A DNA stretch of 64,000 bases from Coriobacteriia bacterium (GTDB lineage: Bacteria; Actinomycetota; Coriobacteriia; Coriobacteriales; QAMH01). Below, in pieces: positions 1 to 7,202 of this stretch. The DNA lies in NCBI GenBank assembly GCA_003149935.1, contig QAMH01000006.1:124001-188000 (forward strand), written 5' to 3'. Made by a program: the position numbers and the translations under genes. Every line of letters begins with the position of its first letter. Positions within the stretch are counted from its first letter, which is position 1. The notes beneath the pieces are model-generated. The model saw only the letters and a list, made by a program, of their open reading frames with translations. It was not told the DNA's origin and made no database searches.

Positions 1-378
1 CTTCTTCCTCGCATCAAGCTGGGCGTGCCTCGGATCGTAGGGTCCTTGCACCCGGGAAAGCTCGCGAGCGACGGTCGTCCTGCTGATGTTCATTTTATCG
101 GCAATCTCTTGGTTGGTGCGCCCGACATCGAGAAGGGCCGCGATAAAGCAGCGGTCCTCGTATGTCAGGCGCTGCTTGGGCGATGTTCTTGCGCTCGGGG
201 TCGGGCAGCTCGCGGCGTCCATTGTAAGCACCATCCGATCCGGAGGGCGGTCCATTCGGCTCCACTTGAAAACGGCACCACGTCCGATTCCGGTCCGCCT
301 TGCGCACTCCCTGATCGAATCACCCGCGCGAAGCCTCTCTTTGACCGCCGTCCAATCATCGATAGAGTATTTAGCCAT
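1..378 (-). CDS. IS30-family transposase, N-terminal part (cut by window edge)
   Basis: The reading frame starts at ATG 378-376, preceded by an AAAGGA ribosome site, and stays open to base 1, so only the first 126 residues are visible. Residues 1-40 (MAKYSIDDWTAVKERL onward) look like a first helix-turn-helix. Residues about 72-110 carry the IS30-type second HTH (LTYEDRCFIAALLDVG, then ISRTTVARELSRV), followed by the YDPRHAQLDARKK region that precedes the DDE core in this family. The catalytic domain lies outside the window. IS30 transposases bind element ends through these HTHs. The palindrome at 425-461 sits where the element end would be expected. It could be a degenerate copy; this cannot be judged here. 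Confidence 0.72.
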   Translation of the reverse strand, partial: MAKYSIDDWTAVKERLRAGDSIRECARRTGIGRGAVFKWSRMDRPPDRMVLTMDAASCPTPSARTSPKQRLTYEDRCFIAALLDVGRTNQEIADKMNISRTTVARELSRVQGPYDPRHAQLDARKK

Positions 379-424
379 TGCACCACATCCTTTCCATGCG
401 TGCAATGACCGCTAGAATCCGCCC

Positions 425-461
425 GGGGATAATGTCACCGTTTATCGGTGACATTATCCCC
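425..461. repeat. Perfect 15 bp inverted repeat, probable IS end
   Basis: GGGGATAATGTCACC (425-439) and its exact reverse complement (447-461) flank a 7 bp spacer. It lies 47 bp upstream of the IS30-like transposase start, where a terminal inverted repeat belongs. An 11 bp direct repeat TCCCCGTCCTG follows at 457-467 and 495-505. It could be an element end, two abutted ends, or a transposase operator. Confidence 0.55.
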
Positions 462-506
462 GTCCTGCGTCACCAGTCTGGCCCCCTGTCTCATTCCCCG
501 TCCTGT

Positions 507-512
507 TATACT
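507..512 (+). promoter_or_regulatory. Extended -10 promoter for PH-domain operon
   Basis: TATACT at 507-512 is preceded by TG at 504-505, giving an extended -10 (TGnTATACT) 43 bp upstream of the start at 555. No convincing -35 is seen, which fits an extended -10 promoter. Confidence 0.45.
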
Positions 513-554
513 CTCGATTCATGAACAATCCCGCCAACGAGTGAAGGGCAAATC

Positions 555-1046
555 ATGCGTGCGCTGCCAGAACAGAAGCTGGATCCGAGAATCAAGAATG
601 TTTGGCGTATAAACGACACTATCTGGATCGTTCTGGCGTTTCTCTGCTGCTTCGTCCCGTTCGCGATCATCGCCGCGGTTGACCCCAGCGAAGGGTGGGT
701 AGCTACCGTGTGCATCGCGCTTATAGCCGCACTCGTCGTCATGCTCGTCATCTTCCTCGTGATTCTGCCGCCGATCCGCTACGTTCGCTGGCGCTACGAG
801 CTCTCTGACGAATACCTCGACATCGCCAAGGGCATCATCTGGCGCAAGCGCTACATCATCCCGTTCATTCGCGTGCAGAACACCGACACGCGCCAAGGGC
901 CCATCTTGCGGGCCTTCAAGCTCGCCTCGGTCACGGTTTCCACCGCAGCCGGGTCGCACGAGATTCCCGGTTTGGACACCCAGAGCGCGGAGGCGTTGCG
1001 TGATCGTGCCGCCGAGCTTGCGCGCCTGGCTCGCGAGGACGTGTAA
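555..1046 (+). CDS. PH domain-containing membrane protein (YdbS-like, bPH2)
   Basis: This 163-residue protein has two hydrophobic segments near residues 18-42 and 50-75, then one bacterial PH-like (bPH2) domain. The domain shows the family signature YELSDEYLDIAKGI followed by PFIRVQNTDTRQGP and a PG-D tail. The start ATG has a GAAGGG site six bases upstream. Its stop overlaps the ATG of the next gene (ATGA), so the two are translated together. YdbS/YdbT-type pairs are membrane proteins of unclear biochemical role, linked in Bacillus to resistance to certain antimicrobial peptides. Function here is inferred only from family and pairing. Confidence 0.85.
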   Translation: MRALPEQKLDPRIKNVWRINDTIWIVLAFLCCFVPFAIIAAVDPSEGWVATVCIALIAALVVMLVIFLVILPPIRYVRWRYELSDEYLDIAKGIIWRKRYIIPFIRVQNTDTRQGPILRAFKLASVTVSTAAGSHEIPGLDTQSAEALRDRAAELARLAREDV

Positions 1047-2890
1047 TGAGCGAGCAGGATATGCAGAGCCAAGACACCATGGCTGCTTCGGAGCCCGTCA
1101 GGCATCAGGTGCACCATAGCTATATCTGGCTTGGGACGTTGCGGGTCGTTCTCGTCGTGTTCGTCGCCGTGGTCATCTCGATTTTCTCGAGTATCATCGG
1201 CGCCATTTCCGAAGGGATGCATGGTGGGGGAGCCGAAGTCGGTTTCCTGATCGCGGTGACGGCGGGTATCTCGTTCGCCGCGCTTGTCGTCTTCACCGGC
1301 CTGGTCTTCCTCGTTCACTGGTTGGCCTACAAGCGCCTGTACTACGTCCTAGGTCCCGACGAGTTCAATCTCTACAGCGGCATCATCACCAAGAAACGCG
1401 TGCACGTGCCGTACAACAAGGTGCAGTCGGTCGACCAGAAGGCGTCGCTTCTGCAGCGTATCGCCGGCGTGCGCACACTCTACATCGACACGGCCGGCGG
1501 AGCCAACAACAAGGCCATCGTCGTTCCCTACGTCACCAAACACGATGCAGAATGGCTCAGAAGCGAGCTCTTTGCCCGCAAGGATGCCTCGATTCGCGGA
1601 GTGAGCTATCAGGAATCCGTCCGTCCCCAGGCGCAAGCGACGTGTCCCCAGAAGCCGCAAGCCCCCGTGCCACCGCAAGACGAACGCGAGGGACGCAACA
1701 TACTCGACGTAGGCCAGGAAGCATGGGACGAGCTGGGCGGCGTGTTTGCCGGCGAGGCCTATGATGGCGGGCGCGTGAGTTACGAGTACGGTCTTTCCAA
1801 CAAGGAACTCGTCCTGGCAGGGCTTTCCAACAACACGAGCTTCGCTGTTCTGCTCATGGGCATCGTCATCGGCATCGTCGAGCTCATCGGTTCGGCTCTC
1901 GACATCTTGCCCGCTGATGAGGTCGATGTGTTTTCGACGATGGTGCGGGATACGGGCATGCACGTCATCCAGTCGGGTATGTTCGCGCTTGCCGCCACCG
2001 TCATCGGCATCATCCTCGTCGTCTGGATTCTTTCGGTCATTGGTTCGTGCATTGGCTACGGTGGGTTCAGGGCGCGTCGCCGCGAGAGTCGCATCGAGGT
2101 CGAGTACGGTCTGTTGCAACACACCTTTCAGGGCGTCGATATCGAGCGCGTCCAGGCCGTCGTGATCACCCAGTCGTTCATTCGCAGGCTCTTTGGCTAT
2201 TGCGAGGTGTCGCTTGCCAAAGTCGATGCGAATGTCGAGGGCGATGATGGCAAGAACGCCCGGGCCAAGCGCGGCATCGTCATCCATCCCTTTGTGAAGC
2301 TCGCCAAGGTTCCGCAGATTCTCGCAGGGCTCGTCCCCGAATTCGAAGACGTCCCGACCGACCAGCGCAAGGTCGCTTCCATCGCGCTGCGCCGCGCCCT
2401 CACGCGACGTTGCGTCGTGCAGGGCGCCGGCTTTTGGCTCGCCGTCATCGTGGCCGTCTTCCAGCTCACCATGGGACTCTGGCTCGATGACGGGATTGTG
2501 CGCATGCACGTTCCCGGCGGATACGTAACCATGGATGTATACGGGCTGTGCAATTCGATTTGCATGATCTGCTACGTGCTCGCCGTCGTCATCACGATCG
2601 TGAGCGCCATCGGCGCCGTTCTATGGGCACGATCGTCGAGCTTCGCCTTCAATCACCGCTTTATGCAGGTTACCAACGGCGGCTTCTCGACGTCGACCGT
2701 GACCTTTCCGCGTCAGAAGATCCAGTATGGCTACACCAAGACCAATCCGCTGCAGCGCATGGCGCATACCGCGACCATCAAGGTGCGAACGGCAGCCGGT
2801 GTTGGCGGTACCACCTACGCGCTTATCGATGCGACGCAAGAGGATGCCGAAGCCTGGCTGGCGTGGCTCGAGCCACGTGGCACGAAATAA
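1046..2890 (+). CDS. Multi-bPH2 domain membrane protein (YdbT-like)
   Basis: This 614-residue protein is the partner of the preceding YdbS-like gene, overlapping it by one base. It has three membrane-hairpin-plus-bPH2 modules. The first is near residues 30-175 (YVLGPDEFNLYSGI, VPYNKVQSVDQKASLL), the second near 255-415 (IEVEYGLLQHTFQGVDIERVQAV) and the third near 455-605 (FPRQKIQYGYTKTNPLQR). An insertion around 185-235 rich in Pro, Gln and charged residues separates modules one and two. The family is membrane-embedded with cytosolic PH-like folds; ligand unknown. The 3' end overlaps the convergent gene at 2823-3929 by 68 bp, an unusually long overlap explained by a run-on of that gene. Confidence 0.85.
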   Translation: MSEQDMQSQDTMAASEPVRHQVHHSYIWLGTLRVVLVVFVAVVISIFSSIIGAISEGMHGGGAEVGFLIAVTAGISFAALVVFTGLVFLVHWLAYKRLYYVLGPDEFNLYSGIITKKRVHVPYNKVQSVDQKASLLQRIAGVRTLYIDTAGGANNKAIVVPYVTKHDAEWLRSELFARKDASIRGVSYQESVRPQAQATCPQKPQAPVPPQDEREGRNILDVGQEAWDELGGVFAGEAYDGGRVSYEYGLSNKELVLAGLSNNTSFAVLLMGIVIGIVELIGSALDILPADEVDVFSTMVRDTGMHVIQSGMFALAATVIGIILVVWILSVIGSCIGYGGFRARRRESRIEVEYGLLQHTFQGVDIERVQAVVITQSFIRRLFGYCEVSLAKVDANVEGDDGKNARAKRGIVIHPFVKLAKVPQILAGLVPEFEDVPTDQRKVASIALRRALTRRCVVQGAGFWLAVIVAVFQLTMGLWLDDGIVRMHVPGGYVTMDVYGLCNSICMICYVLAVVITIVSAIGAVLWARSSSFAFNHRFMQVTNGGFSTSTVTFPRQKIQYGYTKTNPLQRMAHTATIKVRTAAGVGGTTYALIDATQEDAEAWLAWLEPRGTK

Positions 2891-3929
2891 GGACGCAACG
2901 AAGGGACGGTCCCTTCGTTGCCTTTGTCGCGGGCGCGTCCGAGACCTTGCGCATGAGGATGGCTCCCAGGATGAAGGGAAGCCAGAAGCAGATGACGCGA
3001 TAGACCATGATGACAGCCAGTCCGGTCGCCTGCTCTATGCCGAAGATCGTGAACGCGACGAGTGCGGCTGCCTCGACGACACCCACGCCCTGAGGAATGG
3101 GAGAGGCCATTGCCGCGAGCGTGACGACTACGTAGATGCAGATGACGGCCGTGAAATCGTTCACGCCGAAGGCGAGTCCCACGAAGGCGAAGCAGATGAT
3201 CTCGCAGATGTTGGCGACGACGGCCCAGACAAGCTCGATAACGATGCTCGAGATGTTGTGCACCATGTCCTTGGCCGATGACGAGTAGGTATTCACGAGC
3301 TTCCTGACCGAGGTGTCGATGTCATGGCGATGCAGACGCGCGAGCACCTTGTCGATGACGTGCTCGATGGGCGCGATGATCTTGAGCAGGAACTGTGGAT
3401 GCAGCGCGGCGAGCGCCATGGCGGCGACGATTGCGCCTACGGCCACGACGGCGCCGATGCCGAGAACGAGCCAGCCTGTCTCGAGCTTGCCCATGACGAG
3501 CAGGATGGCAAATCCCACGATCATGATGATGACGAAAGCGGCGCTGATCGAGACCTGACGCAGCAGGGCGGCACCCGTGGCGCGTCCCGATTCGATGCCT
3601 CGCTTGGTGGCCGCCTCGATGACCACTGAGGTTCCCGAGATGTTGAACGAGGGAATGATCGTGTCCATGAAGAAGGTCTGGAAGACGAGGATGACGTTCT
3701 CGCCGATGGGCATGGACGTACCCGCCGCCTTGAAGCACCAGGTGAACGAGAGTCCCTGCGTGAAGTACTTGCCAAGCTGGAAGACGAGACCGGCGAGCAG
3801 GAAGACGGGGGTTCCGCGCTCGATGGTCTGTATGAGATGCTGCAGTTGGTCACCTCGCATGAAGAAGACCGCGAGAAAGACGATGACGGCCACACCCGCG
3901 AGCAGGGTTATGAGGTCCTTCTTCTCCAT
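2823..3929 (-). CDS. UPF0104 / LPG-synthase transmembrane-domain protein
   Basis: This protein of about 368 residues has roughly eight membrane segments and the pattern of the lysylphosphatidylglycerol synthetase transmembrane / UPF0104 (YbhN) family, for example the amphipathic PSFNISGTSVVIEAATKRGI region and ASPIPQGVGVVEAAAL near residues 265-285. It lacks the C-terminal aminoacyl-transferase domain of MprF, so it is a stand-alone flippase-like domain. The ATG at 3929 is preferred because GAGGAG precedes it; an in-frame ATG at 3941 lacks a site. The last 35 or so residues (after MRKVSDAPATKA) are translated from a palindromic repeat and from the antisense of the neighbouring PH gene, so the original stop was probably lost. 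Confidence 0.8.
   Translation of the reverse strand: MEKKDLITLLAGVAVIVFLAVFFMRGDQLQHLIQTIERGTPVFLLAGLVFQLGKYFTQGLSFTWCFKAAGTSMPIGENVILVFQTFFMDTIIPSFNISGTSVVIEAATKRGIESGRATGAALLRQVSISAAFVIIMIVGFAILLVMGKLETGWLVLGIGAVVAVGAIVAAMALAALHPQFLLKIIAPIEHVIDKVLARLHRHDIDTSVRKLVNTYSSSAKDMVHNISSIVIELVWAVVANICEIICFAFVGLAFGVNDFTAVICIYVVVTLAAMASPIPQGVGVVEAAALVAFTIFGIEQATGLAVIMVYRVICFWLPFILGAILMRKVSDAPATKATKGPSLRCVLISCHVARATPARLRHPLASHR
2895..2921. repeat. 13 bp perfect inverted repeat at convergent gene ends
   Basis: GCAACGAAGGGAC (2895-2907) and its reverse complement (2909-2921) flank one base. It begins five bases after the stop of the PH gene and lies inside the frame of the convergent UPF0104 gene. It may act as a two-way terminator and belongs to the class of short GGGAC palindromes seen elsewhere in the window. 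Confidence 0.6.
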
Positions 3930-3983
3930 GCGTCTCCTCATGCGATGAAAGCGTGCATCTGTATTCTAGGACAAGAAGGATGA

Positions 3984-4067
3984 CGTGTGAGACACATTGG
4001 ACAGGTACGTCTGTCTCATTTTGCAGGTAAAATGAGACAGACGTACCTGTCCAATGTGTCTCACACG
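3984..4067. repeat. Long palindrome with perfect 39 bp arms
   Basis: The arms at 3984-4022 and 4029-4067 are exact reverse complements around a 6 bp loop. The core GAGACACATTGGACAGGTAC recurs at 63963. It lies between the 5' end of the UPF0104 gene and the terminator of the SDR gene. It encodes no protein and looks like a MITE- or REP-type element. Confidence 0.85.
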
Positions 4068-4083
4068 CAACGCATCCCATTCG

Positions 4084-4120
4084 AAAAAACGCCCGGCTCG
4101 ACGTGATGCCGAACCGGGCG
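4084..4120 (-). terminator. Rho-independent terminator of the SDR gene
   Basis: On the minus strand, a stem CGCCCGG/CCGGGCG (4114-4120 with 4090-4096) is followed directly by six T residues (4089-4084). It lies 25 bp past the SDR stop codon. Confidence 0.8.
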
Positions 4121-4144
4121 CGATGACGCACGATGCGAGGAAAC

Positions 4145-4945
4145 CTACGGGCGCTGGCCCATGCCACCTTCGAGCGTGATCGTCTCGCCGCTCATGAACT
4201 TGAAGTCCGGGTTGGCGAGCTGGACGACGACGCGGCCGATCTCCTTCTCGACGTCGCCGTAGTGGCCCATCGGCGGCATGTGTACGTTGGCCTCGAACGC
4301 CTCGGGGTATTGCTCCTGGAAGTTCTCGAGCGCCGCTGTCCAGGCAAGCGGGCAGACCACGTTGACGTTAATGCCGTCGGGACCCCACTCGGTGGCGGCC
4401 ACGCGACTCATGCCGCGGATGCCCTCCTTGGCAGCGGCGTAGGCGCACTGGCCGTAGTTGCCGAAGAGGCCGGCGCCGGAGGCGAAGTTGATGACGGAGC
4501 CCTTCGTCTCCTTGAGGTACGGGTAGCATGCCTGCATGTAGTAGAAGGTCGCGTACAGACCCGAGTAGATCGCCAGGTCGAACTGATCGGTCGTGTGGTC
4601 GGCGAGCGTGACGCCGGAGGCGGATGCCTGCGCGTTGTTGACGAGCACGTCGATGCGGCCGAACTTCTCGATGGCGGCGTCGACGACGGCCTGCACGGTA
4701 GCCTTGTTGTCGGTGCCGGCGGAGACGTCGGCGGCGACGGGGAGCACCTGGATGCCGTAGGCGGCCTCGAGCCTCTCCTTGGCGTCCTCGAGCTTCTTCA
4801 CGTTGCGGCCGGTGATGACGAGGTTCGCGCCCTCCTTGGCGTACGCCGTGGCGATGCCGTAGCCGATGGAGCCGGGCTCGCCGTTTTTGAGCGCGGCGAA
4901 ACCGCCGCCCGTGATGATGGCAGTCTTACCTTCTAGAAAACCCAT
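4145..4945 (-). CDS. Short-chain dehydrogenase/reductase (SDR)
   Basis: This 266-residue cytosolic NAD(P)-dependent oxidoreductase has a Rossmann fold from residue 7. The SDR elements are all present: NNAQASASG after strand 4, catalytic Ser in NFASGAGLFG, and YAAAK (Tyr-x3-Lys). The glycine-rich loop is atypical: TGGG is separated from GSIGYGIA by about 10 extra residues, reminiscent of FabI-like and some steroid-acting SDRs. The start ATG has AAAGGA five bases upstream, and a TATAAT lies on the minus strand at 4983-4978. Substrate cannot be told from sequence. In a gut actinobacterium a hydroxysteroid is possible, but this is only a guess. Confidence 0.85.
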   Translation of the reverse strand: MGFLEGKTAIITGGGFAALKNGEPGSIGYGIATAYAKEGANLVITGRNVKKLEDAKERLEAAYGIQVLPVAADVSAGTDNKATVQAVVDAAIEKFGRIDVLVNNAQASASGVTLADHTTDQFDLAIYSGLYATFYYMQACYPYLKETKGSVINFASGAGLFGNYGQCAYAAAKEGIRGMSRVAATEWGPDGINVNVVCPLAWTAALENFQEQYPEAFEANVHMPPMGHYGDVEKEIGRVVVQLANPDFKFMSGETITLEGGMGQRP

Positions 4946-4977
4946 GATCGTCCTTTCGCGAAGTGTGCAACTGGCAC

Positions 4978-4983
4978 ATTATA
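4978..4983 (-). promoter_or_regulatory. -10 element upstream of the SDR gene
   Basis: TATAAT reads on the minus strand at 4983-4978, 33 bp before the SDR start. No good -35 lies at the expected distance, so this is a tentative call. Confidence 0.35.
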
Positions 4984-5039
4984 TAGCGATGACACATGCC
5001 GGTACGGATGAATCCCTTATTCGCGTTTGGAATAGACGG

Positions 5040-5735
5040 CTAGATAAGCACCTTCTCGAAGTAGTCACGTCCCACGCCGCACATCGGGCAGCGCCAGTCC
5101 TCGGGAAGGCCATCCGGATAGCCCTCGACGGTGTAGCCGCACATCCTGCAGCGCCATGCGACCTTCTGCTCCGAGGATGCCGTCTCCTCGATCTCGACGA
5201 TCTCGTCCTTCGCCGGGTCGTCGCCGTCGTTGTACGAGGCCGCCTTCTTGGGCGTCTTGCCGCGCAGCACGCGATGGTAGTAATCGTAGGTGATGGGCGT
5301 TCCCTCGCCCACGACCTCGGCATCCTCGACGGTGCCGATGAAGACGAGGTGGGTTCCCACGTCAACCGTGGAATCGACGCGCACCTCGAACGTGGCAAGC
5401 GTGTCGTGCGTGAGACGGGGGAGGCCCGATTCGCATACACTGTGGTCGAACTCGGAGAACTTGTCGATGTCCTTGCTGGATTTGAAACCGAACGTGCCGA
5501 TGAGGTCCATGGTCGTGTCTTGCGAGAGGACGCTCGCGCAGAAACGCTTGCTAGTGGACACGGCTTCTGCCGTCGCGTTCTGCTTGTTGATGGACACGAG
5601 TAGCTGGGCGGGATCAGATGCGACCTGCAGAAGCGTGTTGACCACGCATCCGCACAGTCTGCCATCGGCGTCGATAGACGAGATGATGTAGAGTCCGCTG
5701 GTCAGGGAGCGGAATGCCTTGCGATCGATTTCCAT
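5040..5735 (-). CDS. hrb: High-molecular-weight rubredoxin (flavin reductase-rubredoxin fusion)
   Basis: Residues 1-150 form a flavin reductase-like FMN-binding domain (SGLYIISS, VNTLLQVASDPAQLLVSINK). A charged linker leads to a C-terminal rubredoxin with CRMCGY and CPMCGVG, the two CxxCG knuckles that bind one iron. Hrb-type proteins pass electrons from NAD(P)H to flavodiiron proteins in anaerobes and so help detoxify O2 or NO. No flavodiiron gene is in the window. The ATG at 5735 is chosen for the GAAGGAG seven bases upstream; more upstream ATGs lack a site. Length (231 aa) is normal for the family. A monocistronic unit is likely. Confidence 0.88.
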   Translation of the reverse strand: MEIDRKAFRSLTSGLYIISSIDADGRLCGCVVNTLLQVASDPAQLLVSINKQNATAEAVSTSKRFCASVLSQDTTMDLIGTFGFKSSKDIDKFSEFDHSVCESGLPRLTHDTLATFEVRVDSTVDVGTHLVFIGTVEDAEVVGEGTPITYDYYHRVLRGKTPKKAASYNDGDDPAKDEIVEIEETASSEQKVAWRCRMCGYTVEGYPDGLPEDWRCPMCGVGRDYFEKVLI

Positions 5736-5829
5736 AGTCATTCTCCTTCGGGACGCCATGACGCGCCTCATGTCGGCGCGAACGCATTCGCGCACTAATC
5801 ATATAGGCGCATGATACCCGTTTTGCGGT

Positions 5830-6687
5830 CTAGAGGGCGTAGGTGAGGACGCAGATTATCACGAAAATCGCGATGACAGCCCAGAACAGCCCGTTAGCTG
5901 CCTTGTCTCCGATGAGCTTGCAGAACTTCTGGCAGAAGGGGAAGACGAACCAGACGTAACCGAGCGTAACGAGGCCCAGGAAAATGTCGTTCACAAGCCA
6001 CGCTTGTCCAAAGATGTTGAGAGGTAACTGCGAGTTGTTCCAGTAGGGATACTCGCCCAGGGCGTCAGGCTGATTGACGATCCACCCCATGATGCACTCG
6101 AGTGCGGCACAGAGCACCACCGCCATGACGAAGAACTCGAGCGCAGCGCCCCACATGGTCTTTCGCTTGCCCACGAGCCGTATCTTGAGCGGAAGCAGCA
6201 ATATTGTTATCGCCGCTGCACCGGCGCCGTAAACCCAATAGGGGACGTAGAGCTCGTCGAGGAAGATGGCGTAGTCGGCGTCGACGATGCCGAAGAGCGC
6301 ATCCATCGAAAGGCAGTAGGGAATCTCCATCCAGTGCCCGACGACGCTGAAAAGGAAGAAGTACATGATGATGCCGCGCCAGAAGGACCAGGTCTTCGGT
6401 TCGTAGTAGGCGGTCTCGTCTTCCTTCGTGAGCGCGAGCTGCGAGAAGAAACGCTTGGTCTTGCGCCACAGTGACGATGCCTTCTCGTCGAGCTTGCGGG
6501 CGTGATTGGCACCGGGTAGCTTGACCGGCGACATGACGAGCGTGTCCTCGTGGGCGATGGCCGTGCCCTGCAATCGCAGATATGACGAGGCAAGACCACG
6601 CGCCCTGACGACGAGCGATTGTCGTTTGGTTGACGTGGCCTTGGTCTTCGTGCTTGTCATATCGTGCGTGCCGAGGTTCTTGCCCAT
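5830..6687 (-). CDS. PF06541-type membrane protein (putative ABC transporter permease)
   Basis: This 285-residue protein has a polar N-terminal tail of about 90 residues rich in Lys and Arg, then five predicted membrane segments. The family hallmark is seen as GHWMEIPYC in the first segment and YWNNSQLPLNIFGQAWL before the fourth. The family is annotated as a putative ABC permease but usually has no ABC partner, and none is adjacent here. The start ATG 6687 follows GGAG by four bases. A downstream ATG at 6660 and an upstream one at 6792 are possible. Confidence 0.7.
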   Translation of the reverse strand: MGKNLGTHDMTSTKTKATSTKRQSLVVRARGLASSYLRLQGTAIAHEDTLVMSPVKLPGANHARKLDEKASSLWRKTKRFFSQLALTKEDETAYYEPKTWSFWRGIIMYFFLFSVVGHWMEIPYCLSMDALFGIVDADYAIFLDELYVPYWVYGAGAAAITILLLPLKIRLVGKRKTMWGAALEFFVMAVVLCAALECIMGWIVNQPDALGEYPYWNNSQLPLNIFGQAWLVNDIFLGLVTLGYVWFVFPFCQKFCKLIGDKAANGLFWAVIAIFVIICVLTYAL

Positions 6688-6897
6688 GTATCTCCAGACT
6701 GGTCTTATGTCGTTTGCGTATATCCAAACGGAAGTATACGAGCCTCGCGTCTGGCGATGGCTTTCATGAGGCACGAACCAGAGTATCCTCACCTTTCCTT
6801 CAAGGGGTGTCTACAACTCCAATTGAGTGGAGTATCCCCTGGTAACGGGTGGGCTTCGAGACATAAACGATTTGCAAAACGAGACTTAGATAATATG

Positions 6898-7076
6898 GGT
6901 CACCAGGCCACAAAACCTGGCAGTATTCGGAGCCGATGCCAAAGAACGTGTGCCTGTGACTGCGCTCCTGGTCACCACACCACGGTTCCGGGCGGTTTCG
7001 CCAAAAGATGTGCTTCTGTGACCGCATGATTGGTCACCAGGCCACAAAACCTGGCAGTATTCGGAGTCGGTGCCAA
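6898..7076. repeat. Three degenerate tandem repeats with hairpins
   Basis: This gene-free stretch (6793-7202) holds three repeats starting GGTCACC at 6898, 6970 and 7032. The first and third share 45 bp (6898-6942, 7032-7076) with two mismatches; the middle copy is diverged. Each outer copy contains a CCAGG/CCTGG hairpin, and GTGAC...GTCAC dyads bridge the copies (6956-6975; GTGACC at 7018-7023 with GGTCAC at 7032-7037). It lies just upstream of the defence operon. No open frame of note is seen. Confidence 0.7.
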
Positions 7077-7153
7077 GAGCTGCGCTCTGGTGGTCGCCGC
7101 GAGTCGTTATCTCGGTCGAACCTGTCTATCTTATGAAAGCACGACCGTGCGTC

Positions 7154-7159
7154 TATAAT
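7154..7159 (+). promoter_or_regulatory. Consensus -10 of the defence operon
   Basis: A perfect TATAAT lies 44 bp before the start at 7203. The -35 at 17 bp spacing (TTATGA, 7131-7136) is weak, so an activator may be needed or expression may be low. Confidence 0.45.
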
Positions 7160-7202
7160 GAGCGCTGATGTTTAATTCCCGGGCATAGATTGAAGTTAGT
7201 AT

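Noticed and set aside
6898..7076. CRISPR array
   Set aside because: Only two good repeats, 134 bp apart, with a degenerate copy between, and no cas genes.
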